Part shown: positions 44,286 to 54,552 of the stretch, piece after piece | Layout of the letters: each line of letters begins with the position of its first letter | How positions within the stretch are numbered: the first letter of the stretch is position 1 | Source: Dactylorhiza incarnata | Taxonomy: Eukaryota > Streptophyta > Magnoliopsida > Asparagales > Orchidaceae | Direction: 5' to 3' | Length of the DNA: 64,000 nucleotides | Assembly: GCA_033032865.1 (NCBI GenBank) | Contig: JAWHQI010000239.1 | Location: 1,388,501-1,452,500, forward strand | The notes under the pieces: model-generated | Seen by the model: only the letters and a program-made list of their open reading frames with translations | Databases searched by the model: none | What the model was told of the DNA's origin: nothing | Program-made: the position numbers and the translations under genes

Positions 44286-45865
44286 TACATACAATATTAT
44301 GACTAACGTGATAGCAAGTTCTTTTTGCTGGAGTGCCCCAGATCGATTCTGCTGCTGGGGTCTCATAGACGGTTGATCAGGTTGATCTCTAGAGAGTCTG
44401 GCAAGGTAGCAGGTTCTTTGTGCTGGAGTGCCCCAGATCGATTTCGGTGCCGGGCTCTCATAGATGGTGGGTCTGGTTGATCTCTGGAGAGGCTGACAAG
44501 ATAATAAGTTCCCTGTGCTGGAGTGCCCCAGATCGATTCCACTGCTGGGCTCTCAAAGACAGTGGGTCCGGTTGATCTCTGGAGAGGCTGGCAAGGTGGA
44601 AAGTTGTTGGTGCTAGAGTGCACCAGATCGATTCCTCTACTAGGCTCTCATAGACGGTGGGTCAGGTTGATCTCTGGAGAGGCAGGCAAGGTAGCAAGTT
44701 CTTTGTACTGGAGTGCCCCAGATCGATTCCACTGCCGGGCTCTTATAGACGGTGGGTCAGGTTGATCTCTGGAGAGGCTGGCAAGATAACAAGTTCTTTG
44801 TGCTGGAGTGCGCCAGATTGATTCCGCTGCCAGTCTCTCATAGATGGTGGGTCAGGTTGATCTCTGGAGAGGCTGTCAAGGTAGCAAGTTCTTTTTGCTG
44901 GAGTGCCCCAGATCAATTCCGCTGTCGGGCTCTCATAGATGGTGGGTCAGGTTGATCTCTAGAGAGGCTGGCAAGGTGGAATGTTTTTGGTGCTGGAGTG
45001 CCCCAAATCGATTCCGCTGCCGGGCTCTCATAGACGGTGGGTCAGGTTGATCTCTAGAGAGGCTGGCAAGATAGCAAGTTCTTTGTGCTGGAGTGCCCCA
45101 GATCGATTCTGCTGCCGGGCTCTCATAGATGGTGGTTCAGGTTGATCTCTGGAGAGGCTGGCAAGATAGCAAGTTCTTTGTGCTGCAGTGCTCCAGAGCA
45201 ATTCCGATGCTGGGCTCTCATAGACGGTGGGTCAGGTTGATCTCTGGAGAGGCATGAAAGGTAGCAAGTTCTTTGTGCTGGAGTGCCCCAGATCAATTCC
45301 GCTGTCGGGCTCTCATAGACGGTGGGTCAGGTTGATCTCTGGAGAGGCTGGCAAGGTGGAAAGTTTTTGGTGCTGGAGTGCCCTAGATCGATTCCGCTGT
45401 CGGGCTCTCATAGACGATGGGACAAGTTGATCTCTGGATAGGCTGGCAAGGTGAAATGTTTTTGGTGCCGGAGTGCCCCAGATCGATTCCGCTTCCGGGC
45501 TCTCATAGATAGTTGGTCAAGTTGATCTCTGGAGAGGTTGGCAAGGTAGCATGTTTTTGTGCTGGAATTCCCCATATCGATTCCGCTGGCGGGCTCTCAT
45601 AGATGATTGGTCAGGTTGATCTCTGGAGAGGCTGGCAAGGTGGAAAGTTTTTGGTGCTGGAGTGCCCAGATCGATTCTGCTGCCGGGATCTCATAGATGG
45701 TGGGACAGGTTGATCTCTGGAGAGGCTGGCAAGGTGAAAAGTTTTTGGTGCTGGAGTGCCCCAGATCGATTGCATTACCGGGCTCTCATAGATGGTGGGT
45801 CAGGTTGATCTCTGGAGAGGATGACAAGGTAGCAAGTTCTTCATGCTGGAATGCCCCGATGCTGG
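44286..45865. repeat. Tandem array 1, 95-bp unit, about 17 copies
   Basis: The marker gctggagtgccccagatcgatt recurs near 44325, 44420, 44515 and so on every 94-96 bases to about 45845. Each unit continues gctgccgggctctcatag, acggtgggtcaggttgatctc and tggagaggctggcaaggt. Copies differ by single bases. Since the unit is not a multiple of three, only short overlapping frames arise. Confidence 0.92.
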
Positions 45866-45929
45866 CCCTCTGACCAGGCTCCCATCAAGATGGCAAGGAC
45901 AGGAACCGCTCGATGGCTGAAGGTTTTCA

Positions 45930-46905
45930 AAGTACTTAGCCCCGAGCGGGCCCCGCTTGCCAGGCTATTGCTTGCCAGCAGGGTCAGAAGGCCTCTCGGG
46001 GAGGCTAAGTGTTTTTCCCCCGAGGTGGGTCTGCTAGCCGGCCGGGTCGGAAGGCCCCTCAAGGAGGCTAAGTGTTTTTTCCCCCGAGGTGGCTCTGCTA
46101 GCCGGGCTCTCGCTAGCCGGTAGGGTCGGAAGGCCTCTCGGGGAGGCTAAGTCTTTTTCCCCCGAGGTGGCTCATCTAGTCAGGCTCTCAATAGCCGGCA
46201 GGGCAGGATGACCCCTCCGGGAGGCTAAGTGTTTTCCCCCAAGGTGGCTCTGCTAGTCGGGCTCTCGCTAGCCGGCAGGGCAGGATGACCTCTCGCGGAG
46301 GCTAAGTGTTTTTCCCCCAATGTGGCTCCGCTAGTCGGGCTCTCGCTAGTCGGCAGGGTCGGAAGGCCTCTCGGGGAGGCTAAGTGTTTTTCCCCCCAGG
46401 TAGCTCTGCTAGCCGGGCTCTCGCTAGCCAGTCGGGTCGGAAGGCCTCTCGGGAGGCAACGTGTTTATCCCCCGAGATGGCTCTGCTAGTCGGGCTCTCG
46501 CTAGCCAGGCTCTCGCTAACCGGCCGGGTTGGAAGGCCTCTCGGGGAGGCTAAGTGTCTTTCCCCCGAGGTGGATACCCTGGCCGGGCTCTCGCTAGCCG
46601 GCAGGGTCGGAATGCATCTCGGGGAGGCTAAGTCTTTTCCCCCAAGGTGGCTCCGCTAGCCGGGCTCTCACTAGCCGGCAGGGCAGGATGACCTCTCGGG
46701 GAGGCTAAGTGTTTTTCCCCTGAGGTGGCTCCGCTAGCCGGGCTCTCGCTAGCCAGCATGGCAGGAAGACCTTTCGGGGAGGCTAGTGTTTTTCCACCGA
46801 GGTGGCTCCGCTAGTCGGGCTCTCGTTAGCCGGCAGGGTCGAAAGGCCTCTCATGGAGGCTAAGTGTTTTTCCCCCGAGGTGGCTCCGCTAGCCGGGCTG
46901 TCAGC
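45930..46905. repeat. Tandem array 2, about 78-80 bp unit, about 12 copies
   Basis: Marker ggaggctaagtgtttttccccc recurs about every 78-80 bases from 46000 to 46870. Each unit carries GCTAGCCGGGCTCTCGCTAGCC and a CTCGGGG ... CCCCGAG inverted repeat around the gctaagtgttttt loop. Shares the words gggctctc and ggctggcaagg-like ends with array 1. Confidence 0.9.
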
Positions 46906-47050
46906 GTCACTAGTCGAATATGCAGGGTTGGACTTTTCTTTCCGAGCGTGCGACCCGCTCGAAAAGGGCGGGGATTGTGTACTACCCTGTCTTCGCCGAG
47001 TGGATCCCCGGGGCCCAAGATGTCTTTGGGCCCAACAGTTTTAGCACTAC
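46906..47050. other. Unique spacer between arrays 2 and 3
   Basis: Contains a GC-rich segment with cccgctcgaaaagggcgggg and tggatccccggggcccaag. No gene is recognised. Confidence 0.4.
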
Positions 47051-47360
47051 CCCAGGCAGAGAGGGGGGCGAGTGGTGGAGGTTGGCGACCTTCCCTTCAC
47101 CCAGCCTGGGGGGGGGGGGGGCGGGGGCGAGAGTTGGAGGTGGGCGACCTCCCCCTCACCCAGCCCCTTGGGGGGGGGGGGGGGGGCAAGGGATAGAGGT
47201 GGGCAACCTCCCCCTCGTCCAGCCCCTTATGGGGGGCGAGAGGTGGAGGTGGGAGACCTCCCCCTCGCCCAGCCCCTTATGGGGGACGAGGGGTGGAGGT
47301 GGGCGACCTCCACCTCGCCCAGCCCCTTATGGGGGGTGAGGGGTGGAGGTGGGCGACCTC
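47051..47360. repeat. Hairpin tandem array 3, left part
   Basis: About six units of 50-60 bp on the plan ggtgggcgacctCCCCCTCGCCCagccccttatgggGGGCGAGGGGtgga, whose arms CCCCTCGCCC and GGGCGAGGGG pair perfectly. G homopolymers of 12-17 bases at 47109-47122 and 47170-47187. Split by copia3 at 47360; resumes at 51406. Confidence 0.88.
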
Positions 47361-48631
47361 TGTTGAAATTGTTGAAGTGGAAGTTAGAGGGCTTTTGGAC
47401 CTGGGCGGTCTGGGAGGAGGTCGGGCGGTCTGACATGACCGCACGGCCTGGCAATCTACCTCTGCGGTCTGGCTTGTCCAAGCCTAGCTGTGGTCTCCTG
47501 GCTTGACCGCTGGTATGGGTCCAAGGCGGCTGAAGGTGAAGGCCGCGCGGTCAGTCTCTAACCGCGTGGCAGGTTGTTTGTCTTCTGGTGTGCGCTGTCT
47601 GTTCGTAACCGCGTGGCGGGTTGTCTTCCTCAAGGCTGTGGTGGTCTGGTGTGACCGCACAGCTTGATCCAGGTTATCTCCAGAATGCGGTCTGGTGGCT
47701 GACCGGGCTTTCTGGTGGTATTCGCGGACTAAGGGACTTAGTCGCGCGATCTCAGTTCGCGGTCTCAGGAGGAGTCTGGTATGCGAGCTGGACGCTGTTC
47801 GTGGTCTCAGGAGGAGACCGACATGCAGACAGGAGTTCGCGGGTTGTTGGCGAACTGGCTGTGTTCGCGGTCTCGGGCAAATACAGGGGGTGAATAGCTT
47901 CGGGCGGTCTAGCGATCTCCTTTGGAGTCGCGATCTGCTGTGTGAGTGGCGGTCTTTCATGGGTGATGTTGAAGCTGGCGAGTTCACCAAAATGAAGCAG
48001 GAGTACTGTTGCTGATCGCGCGGTTTGACCGATAAGGTTGCGCGGTCTGGAGGGTGGTGATCCTATCTCATAGGGTGGTGACTGGATCAGGTCTCACGCC
48101 TATAAATAGGACCCATCGGCAGCAATAATTAAGACACACCAATTGTAAGCTAAGTTCTTTTCTTTCCTGCGGTCTCTATTTGTGTGACCGGGCGGTCTGC
48201 TGATTGAACTCTTATTGTGCAGCTTCTACGGATAGTGCGGGCAGCAGCGATCACCTCTTCCTCTGAAAGTGTTCGGGCGGTCTGCGGCTTGGAGTTGTGT
48301 TGCTGGAGTTCGGGAGAATCAGGAGTTCGGAAGGAGGGGTGCGGTCTGATCAGTGGTCTGGTGTTGTTCAGAGATTGGCAGCGGGTTGCGGTCTGGCAGG
48401 TTGATGAAGTCATAGGGAGACCGCGCGGTCTCAAGTTATCTTCAATTTGTATTTTTTCCTTTGGTGTTTGTGCTGGCGAAATCATGTCTCGTCAAGCATA
48501 CCTTGCCTTGTAATTTGAAGTTGCTATCAATAAAGATCACTTGTTTGCCTCCATTTGTTTCTGGTTGTTTGGCTAGTATCTCTAAGTTGACTAACTCCTG
48601 CTCACTCCATAAAGATTCGAAAAATTTCACA
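47361..48631 (+). repeat. copia3 5' LTR
   Basis: TGTTGAAATTGTTGAAG to AATTTCACA. A TATA box (tataaatagg, 48101-48110) lies 530 bp before the LTR end. GCGGTCT occurs about 15 times, with the perfect palindrome-like GACCGCGCGGTCTC at 48419-48432. Confidence 0.93.
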
Positions 48632-50135
48632 TGCTATGCAAGAAGAGATGACAGCTCTCGAGAAGAATGAGACCTGGTCTCTTGTGCCCAAGCCCAAGGG
48701 CACCACTCCTGTGACATGCAAGTGGGTCTACAAGCTCAAGAAGAAAGGTGACGGCAGCATCGAGCGGTACAAGGCTCGCCTTGTAGCTCGGGGGTTCTCG
48801 CAGCAATACGGTGAAGACTACGTGGAGACATTCAGTCCGGTGGCAAAAATGACTTCAGTACGGTTTGTCATTGCCTTGGCGGCGTTCAGTGGATGGGAGA
48901 TTTGGCAGCTCGATGTCAAGAACGCTTTCTTGTATGGCGAGATTGACAAGGATATCTTCATGGTCCAGCCACCAGGCTTTGTGTCTGAAGATTTTTCCGG
49001 AGCATGTCTGCAAGCTGAAGAAGGCCCTGTATGGGTTGAAGCAAGCACCGAGGGCGTGGTACGGGAAGATCGCAGAATACCTCCTATTCTGTGGATTTGA
49101 TGCTTCAGACTCAGACTCAAGCTTGTTCGTCAAGAAGAGCGGGGAGCTTCAAGTCATTGTGCTGCGATACGTCGATGATATGATCGTGACCGGGAATACG
49201 AAGGAGGAGGTAGTGCAGCTTCGGGCCGAGCTGTCTATCAGGTTCGAGATGAAGGACTTAGGTGAGCTTCACCATTTCCTTGGACTCGAGGTGCAGAGGA
49301 AGGAAGGTGGAGTGCTGGTGACCCAGGCCGGATATGCGGAGCGAATCGTGGAGCGATTCGGCATGAAGGAAGGGAAGTGCACTTCCACACCTCTGGAGAA
49401 GGCCACAAAACTTCGCAAGGATGAGGGGAGGATTATGCAAGATCCGTTGGTGTTCCGAGCTCTGGTTGGGAGCTTGATTTATCTGACGATCACGAGGCCA
49501 GATATTGCATATGCAGTTGGCAGAGTGAGTCGATATATGACGGAGCCAAGAGTACCTCATCTGCTAGCAGCCAAGAACATTCTAAAGTATGTCAAGGTGA
49601 CCTCGGACATGGGTCTCCTTTACAGGAGGGATGCGGGCTTCGAGGTGCATGGGTAATGCTGACTATGGGGGAGATTCGGATGATCGGAAGTCGACATCTG
49701 GATTCGTCTTCATGGCGGGCCCTACTGCTATATCATGGTGCAGCAAGAAGCAGGATTCCGTGTCGGTCTCCACCACGGAAGCGGAATATAAGGCGAAGCC
49801 CGCATCCCAGGAATCCTGCAGCTCAGGAAGCCATCTGGCTTAGGAGGTTGGTGGGAGACGTCCACAAGGAGGTTCGGGAGCCGACTCTGCTACGCGGTGA
49901 CAATGAGAGTGCTCTCAAACTGGTTACCAATCCAGTTTGTCACGCGAGGACCAAGAATATCGAGATCGAGCACCACTTCATACAGGAGAAGGTGCTGGAG
50001 GGATCTCTTTCGGTCGAGCATGTGCGGACTGCGGACAATGTGGCGGACATCTTCACAAAGGCGCTGGCGAAGGGGCCGTTCACACGGCTAAGGAGCCTAC
50101 TGGTGCTAGTTTCAACTTCCCACTTCAAGGGGGAG
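48632..50135 (+). pseudogene. pol: copia3 reverse transcriptase and RNase H
   Basis: Starts in the conserved region before the polymerase core (MQEEMTALEKNETW, 48636 on). Frame 1 runs through WVYKLKKKGDG, QLDVKNAFLYGE and VQPPGFV to about 49000, where a frameshift moves it to the 48865-49656 frame with [12 protein letters not shown], the intact active site YVDDMIVTG and FLGLEVQRK. A stop at 49654-49656 and another shift lead to RNase H ([17 protein letters not shown], then LLRGDNESALKL, KNIEIEHHFI, ADIFTKALAKG) ending at 50139. At least three lesions. It could not make a working enzyme, though the active site residues are present. Confidence 0.9.
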
Positions 50136-51405
50136 TGTTGAAATTGTTGAAGTGGAAGTTAGAGGGCTTTTGGACCTGGGCGGTCTAGGAGGAGGTCGGG
50201 CGGTCTGGCGTGACCGCACGGCCTGGCAGTCTGCCTTTGCGGTCTGGCTTGTCTAAGCCTAGCTGCGGTCTCCTGGCTTGATCGCTGGTATGGGTCCAAT
50301 GCGGCTGAAGGTGAAGGCCGCGCGGTCTGTCTCTAACCGCGTGGCGGGTTGTTCGTCTTCTGGTGTGCGCAGTCTGTTCGTAACCGCGTGGCGGGTTGTC
50401 TTCCTCAAGGCTGTGACGGTCTGGTGTGACCGCACAGCTTGATCCAGGTTGTCTCCAGAATGCGGTCTGGTGGCTGACCGGGCTTTCTGGTGGTATTCGC
50501 GGACTAAGGGACTTAGTCGTGCAGTCTCAGTTCGCGGTCTCAGGAAGAGACTGGTATGCGAGCTGGACGCTGTTCACGGTCTTAGGAGGAGACCGGCATG
50601 CAGACAGGAGTTCGCGGGTTGTTGGCGAACTGGCTGTGTTCGCGGTCTCGGGCGAATACAGGGGGTGAACAGCTTCGTGCGGTCTGGCGCTCTCCTTTGG
50701 AGTCGAGATCTGCTGTGAGAGTGGCGGTCTCTCATGGGTGATGTTGAAGCTGGCAAGTTCACCAAAATGAAGCAGGAGTACTATTGCTGATCGCGCGGTT
50801 TGACCGGTAAGGTTGCGCGGTCTGGAGGGTGGTGATCCTATCTCATAGGGTGGTGACTGGATCAGGTCTCACGCCTATAAATAGGACCCATCCGCAGCAA
50901 TAATTAAGACACACCAAGTGTAAGTTGAGTTCTTTTCTTTCCTGCGGTCTCTATTTGTGTGACCGGGTGGTCTGCTGATTGAACTCTTATTGTGCAGCTT
51001 CTGCGGATAGTGCGGGCAGCAGCGATCACCTCTTCCTCTGAAAGTGTTCTGGCGGTCTGCGGCTTAGAGTTGTGTTGCTGGAGTTCGGGAGAATCAGGAG
51101 TTCGGAAGGAGGGGTGCGGTCTGATCAGCGGTCTGGTGTTGTTCAGAGATTGGCAGCGGGTTGCGGTCTGGCAGGTTGCTGAAGTCGTAGGGAGACCGCG
51201 CGGTCTCAAGTTATCTTCAACTTGTATTTTTCCTTTGGTGTTTGTGCTGGCGAAATCATGTCTCGCCATGCATACCTTGCCTTGTAATTTGAAGTTGCTA
51301 TCAATAAAGATCACTTGTTTTCCTCCATTTTCTTCTGGTTATTTGGCTAGTATCTCTAAGTTGACTAACTCCTGCTCACTCCATAAAGATTCGAAAAATT
51401 TCACA
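50136..51405 (+). repeat. copia3 3' LTR
   Basis: Aligns over its whole length with 47361-48631, differing by a few percent. TATA box near 50875-50884. Followed by target duplication acctc. Confidence 0.93.
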
Positions 51406-51780
51406 ACCTCCCCCTCGCCCAGCCTTGTGAGGGGCGAGGGGTGGAGGTGGGCGATCTCCCCCTCGCCCAGCTCCTTGTGGGGGGCGAGGGGTGGAGGTGG
51501 GCGACCTCCCCCTCGCCCAACCTTGTGGGGGCGAGGGGTGGAGGTAGGAGACCGTCCCCTCGCCCAGCCTTGTGGGGGGCGAGGGGTGGAGGTGGGCGAC
51601 CTCCCCCTCGCCCAGCCCCTTGTGGGGGGCGAGGGGTGGAGGTGGGCGAGCTCGCCCTCGCCCAGCCTTGTGGGGGGGGGGGGGAGGGGTGGAGGTGGGC
51701 GATCTCCCCCTCGCCCAGCCCCTTATGGGGGCGAGGAGTGGAGGCGGCCTGCCTCCTCTCTCCCAGCCCCGAGGAGAGTG
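51406..51780. repeat. Hairpin tandem array 3, right part
   Basis: About seven further units of the CCCCTCGCCC ... GGGCGAGGGG type, with agccttgtgg instead of agccccttat in several loops. Continues the array broken at 47360. Confidence 0.88.
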
Positions 51781-52197
51781 GGGTGGTTTGCGTTTAGCAC
51801 CTCAGAATGGCGGGACCTGGCTGTTGGCAGGACAAACTTGAGGGTATTTTCGTAATCTCGTAGGCCAGAATGTGGCTATTGGAAGACCAAGTTCAGAAAT
51901 CTATAAATAGGACAAAGGGGGCACCATTTGGAGGGACTACTCTTTTGGCCTCTCTCTCCGCAAGTCTCTTTAGTGGGTGAGGAGAGCCTCCAAAGGTGCC
52001 TATGCCCGACATTGGCTTGGTAGGGGAAGCTCTCTAAGATCTTCCGGGTATGTGGTGGGACCTCCTCACCGAGCCTTTGGTCTTGTTCTTAGTTCCTAAG
52101 GCTCCAACCTAGCGTTCTCCCTTGGGAGAAGTAAGTGTGAGGTCACCCTCCAACTTGTTGAGGGCCCGAACTCCACAAGAAGCCAAGTCTTGGTTTC
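51781..52197 (+). promoter_or_regulatory. Promoter-like segment with TATA box
   Basis: Unique sequence with ctataaatag at 51901-51910, an a+t-poor leader rich in ctctctctcc downstream, and no long frame. It could be the R region of an LTR whose other end is not in the window, which would make arrays 0-3 part of one large element. This is speculative. Confidence 0.35.
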
Positions 52198-54291
52198 AGC
52201 AAATTGGAATAGGTGAAACATGTTCTCTATTGGATATAGGGTTTCGATCTCATTCCGAAAAGGTGTTGTTGGAAAAAACTGGGAAACCTGATCAAAAGCT
52301 ATGAATGTTTGAAGTTTAGGTGTAATTTGGAGAAAAAGTCTTGCATTATCACTACAACCAGCTTTATATCGACCACTAAATAAACTGGAATGAGTAAAAC
52401 TTGTTCTCCATTGGACGTAAGGCTCCAATCTCATTACAAAAAGTTGTTGTGGGCAAAACATTAGAAAACCGGATCAAAAGTAATGCATGTTTTAAGTTTA
52501 GGTGTCATTTGGAGTAAATTCTTGCATTACTACTGCAACCCACTATATATTGACTACAAAAAGAACTAGAATGGGTAAAATATGTTCTCATTTGAATGTA
52601 GGGCACCGAGCTCATTCGGAAAAGGTGTTGTGGGAAAAAATCAAACAACTTTATCAAATATTATGGATGTTTGAAGTTTAGGTGTCATTTTGATCTAAAT
52701 CACGTATTAACACTACAACCGGCTATATATCGACAACTTAATGAACTGGAATGGTTAAAACTTGTTCTCTATTGGATGTAGGGCTCCGATATCATTCTGA
52801 AAAGGTGATGTGGGCAAACATCGGACAATTAAATCAAAAGCTATGTATGTTTGAAGTTTAGGTGTCATTTTGAACTAAATCTCGCATTATTACTGCAACC
52901 CACTGAATATTGACCACAAAAAGAACTGTAATGGATAAAACATGTTTTTCATTGAATATAGAGCTCCGAGCTCTTTTTAAAAAGGTGTTGTGGGCAAAAA
53001 TCGGACAACATGATTAAAAGTTATGGCTGTTTGAAGTTTAGGTGTCATTTAGAGCAAAATCTCATATTATCTCTGCAACCAGATGTATATAAAAAACTAA
53101 ATGAACTGAAATGGGTAAAATTTGTTCTTAATTGAATGTAGGGCTCTGATAACATTATGAAAAGGAGTTGTGGGAAAAAATCGGACAACATGATCAAGAG
53201 TTATGGCTGTTTGATGTTTACGTGTCATTTGGAGCTAAATCTCGCATTACCACTACAACCCAGTGTATATCGACAACTAATTGAACTGAAAAGGGTTAAA
53301 CTAGTTCTCCAGGCTCTGAACTTATACTGAAAATATGTAGTGGGCAAAATTCGGACAATCATATCAAAATTTATGGTTGTTTGAAGTTTAGGCACCATTT
53401 GGAGCAAAATCTCGCATTACCATTAAAGCCCGTTGAATATTGCCCACAAAGAGAATTGGAATTTGTAAAACTTATTCCACATTGAATGTAGGGCTCTGAG
53501 CTCACTCTGAAAAAGTGTTGTGGGCAAAAATAAGACAAACGGATCAAAAGTTATATAAGTTTGAAGTTTAAATATCATTTGGAGCTAAATCTCGCATTAC
53601 TACTGCTACCTATCGTATATTGACCACTAAACAAACTGCAATGGATAAAACTTCTTCCCCATTAGATTTAGGGCTCTGAGTCATTCCAAAAATGTGTTTT
53701 GGGAAAAAATCAGACACCCAAATTAAAAGTTATTGCTTCTTGAAGTTTAGTTGTCATATGAAGCTAATCCTGTATTTCCATTGCAACCCACTGTATAGAC
53801 ACCTAAACGAACTGAAATGGCTAAAACTTGTTCTCCATTGGTTATAAGGCCCCGAGCTAATTCCAAAAACGTGTTGTGGGCAAAAATCGAACAAACAAAT
53901 CAAAAGTTTTGGATGTTTGAAGCTTAGGTCTCATTTGGAGCTAAATCTCGCATTACAACTGTAACTACTGTATATCGACAACTAAATGAACTGGAATGGG
54001 TAAAACTTGTTCTCTATTGGTTGTAGGGCTCCGATCTCATTCTGAAAAATGTGTTGTTGGCAAAAAATGGGTAACCGGATTAAAAGTTATGGATGTTTGA
54101 GGTTTATCTGTCATTTGGTGATAAAACGTACATTACTATTATAACCCACTATATATTAACCACTAAAAGAACTAGAATGGGTAAAACATATTTTCCATTG
54201 GATGTATGGCTCCGATCTCCTTCTGAAAAAGTCTAGTTGGACAAACACGGACAATCGCGTCAAAAGTTATAGATGTTTGAAGTTTAAGTAG
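52198..54291. repeat. Satellite, about 180-bp unit, about 12 copies
   Basis: The marker gtttgaagtttaggtgtcattt recurs near 52305, 52490, 52670, 52850, 53030, 53212, 53380, 53560, 53740, 53922, 54101 and 54280. Each unit also carries gaactggaatgggtaaaac, cattggatgtagggctccga, gttgtgggcaaaaatcgg and ctcgcattaccactacaacc. Copies are about 80-90% alike by eye. AT-rich and without a frame. Cut at 54291 by the CACTA element and resumed at 58835. Confidence 0.93.
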
Positions 54292-54304
54292 TACTACAAG
54301 AAAA

Positions 54305-54552
54305 CTGATCTTTAGTGACGAAATTTTGTGACGAAATATATTTCGTCACTAAAGGGATGTCTTTAGTGACAAAATATATTTCGTCACTAAATACACGCTT
54401 TTAGTGACTAAATATAAGCTCGGTTACTAAAGACACACCTTTAGTGACAAAATATAAGTCTGGTCACTAAAAACATGTCTTTAGTGATGGAATATAAGTT
54501 CGGTCACTACAACTAATTTTTAGTGATGAAAACTAATTTAGTCACTAATCAT
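54305..54552. repeat. CACTA subterminal motif cluster, left
   Basis: About ten copies of TTTAGTGACgAAATAT or complement TTTCGTCACTAAA in both orientations, spaced 20-45 bp. Such subterminal repeats are where CACTA transposases bind. Confidence 0.85.

Larger units (their letters stand above)
47361..51405 (+). mobile_element. copia3: internally deleted Ty1-copia element
   Basis: Two LTRs of 1,271 and 1,270 bp flank only 1.5 kb holding reverse transcriptase and RNase H. Target duplication acctc at 47356-47360 and 51406-51410 shows a bona fide insertion into array 3. The 5' LTR end is joined directly to reverse transcriptase sequence: no PBS, gag, protease or integrase. A purine run aagggggag directly precedes the 3' LTR, a good polypurine tract. 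Confidence 0.93.

Noticed and set aside
44286..46905. Regularly spaced repeats that could suggest a CRISPR array
   Set aside because: Units are contiguous without unique spacers, the unit is 78-95 bp, and the context is a plant genome.
46864..47506. Long Gly/Arg/Pro-rich frames through array 3 (and 51441-51855)
   Set aside because: Products of GC-rich tandem repeats in several frames at once; not genes.
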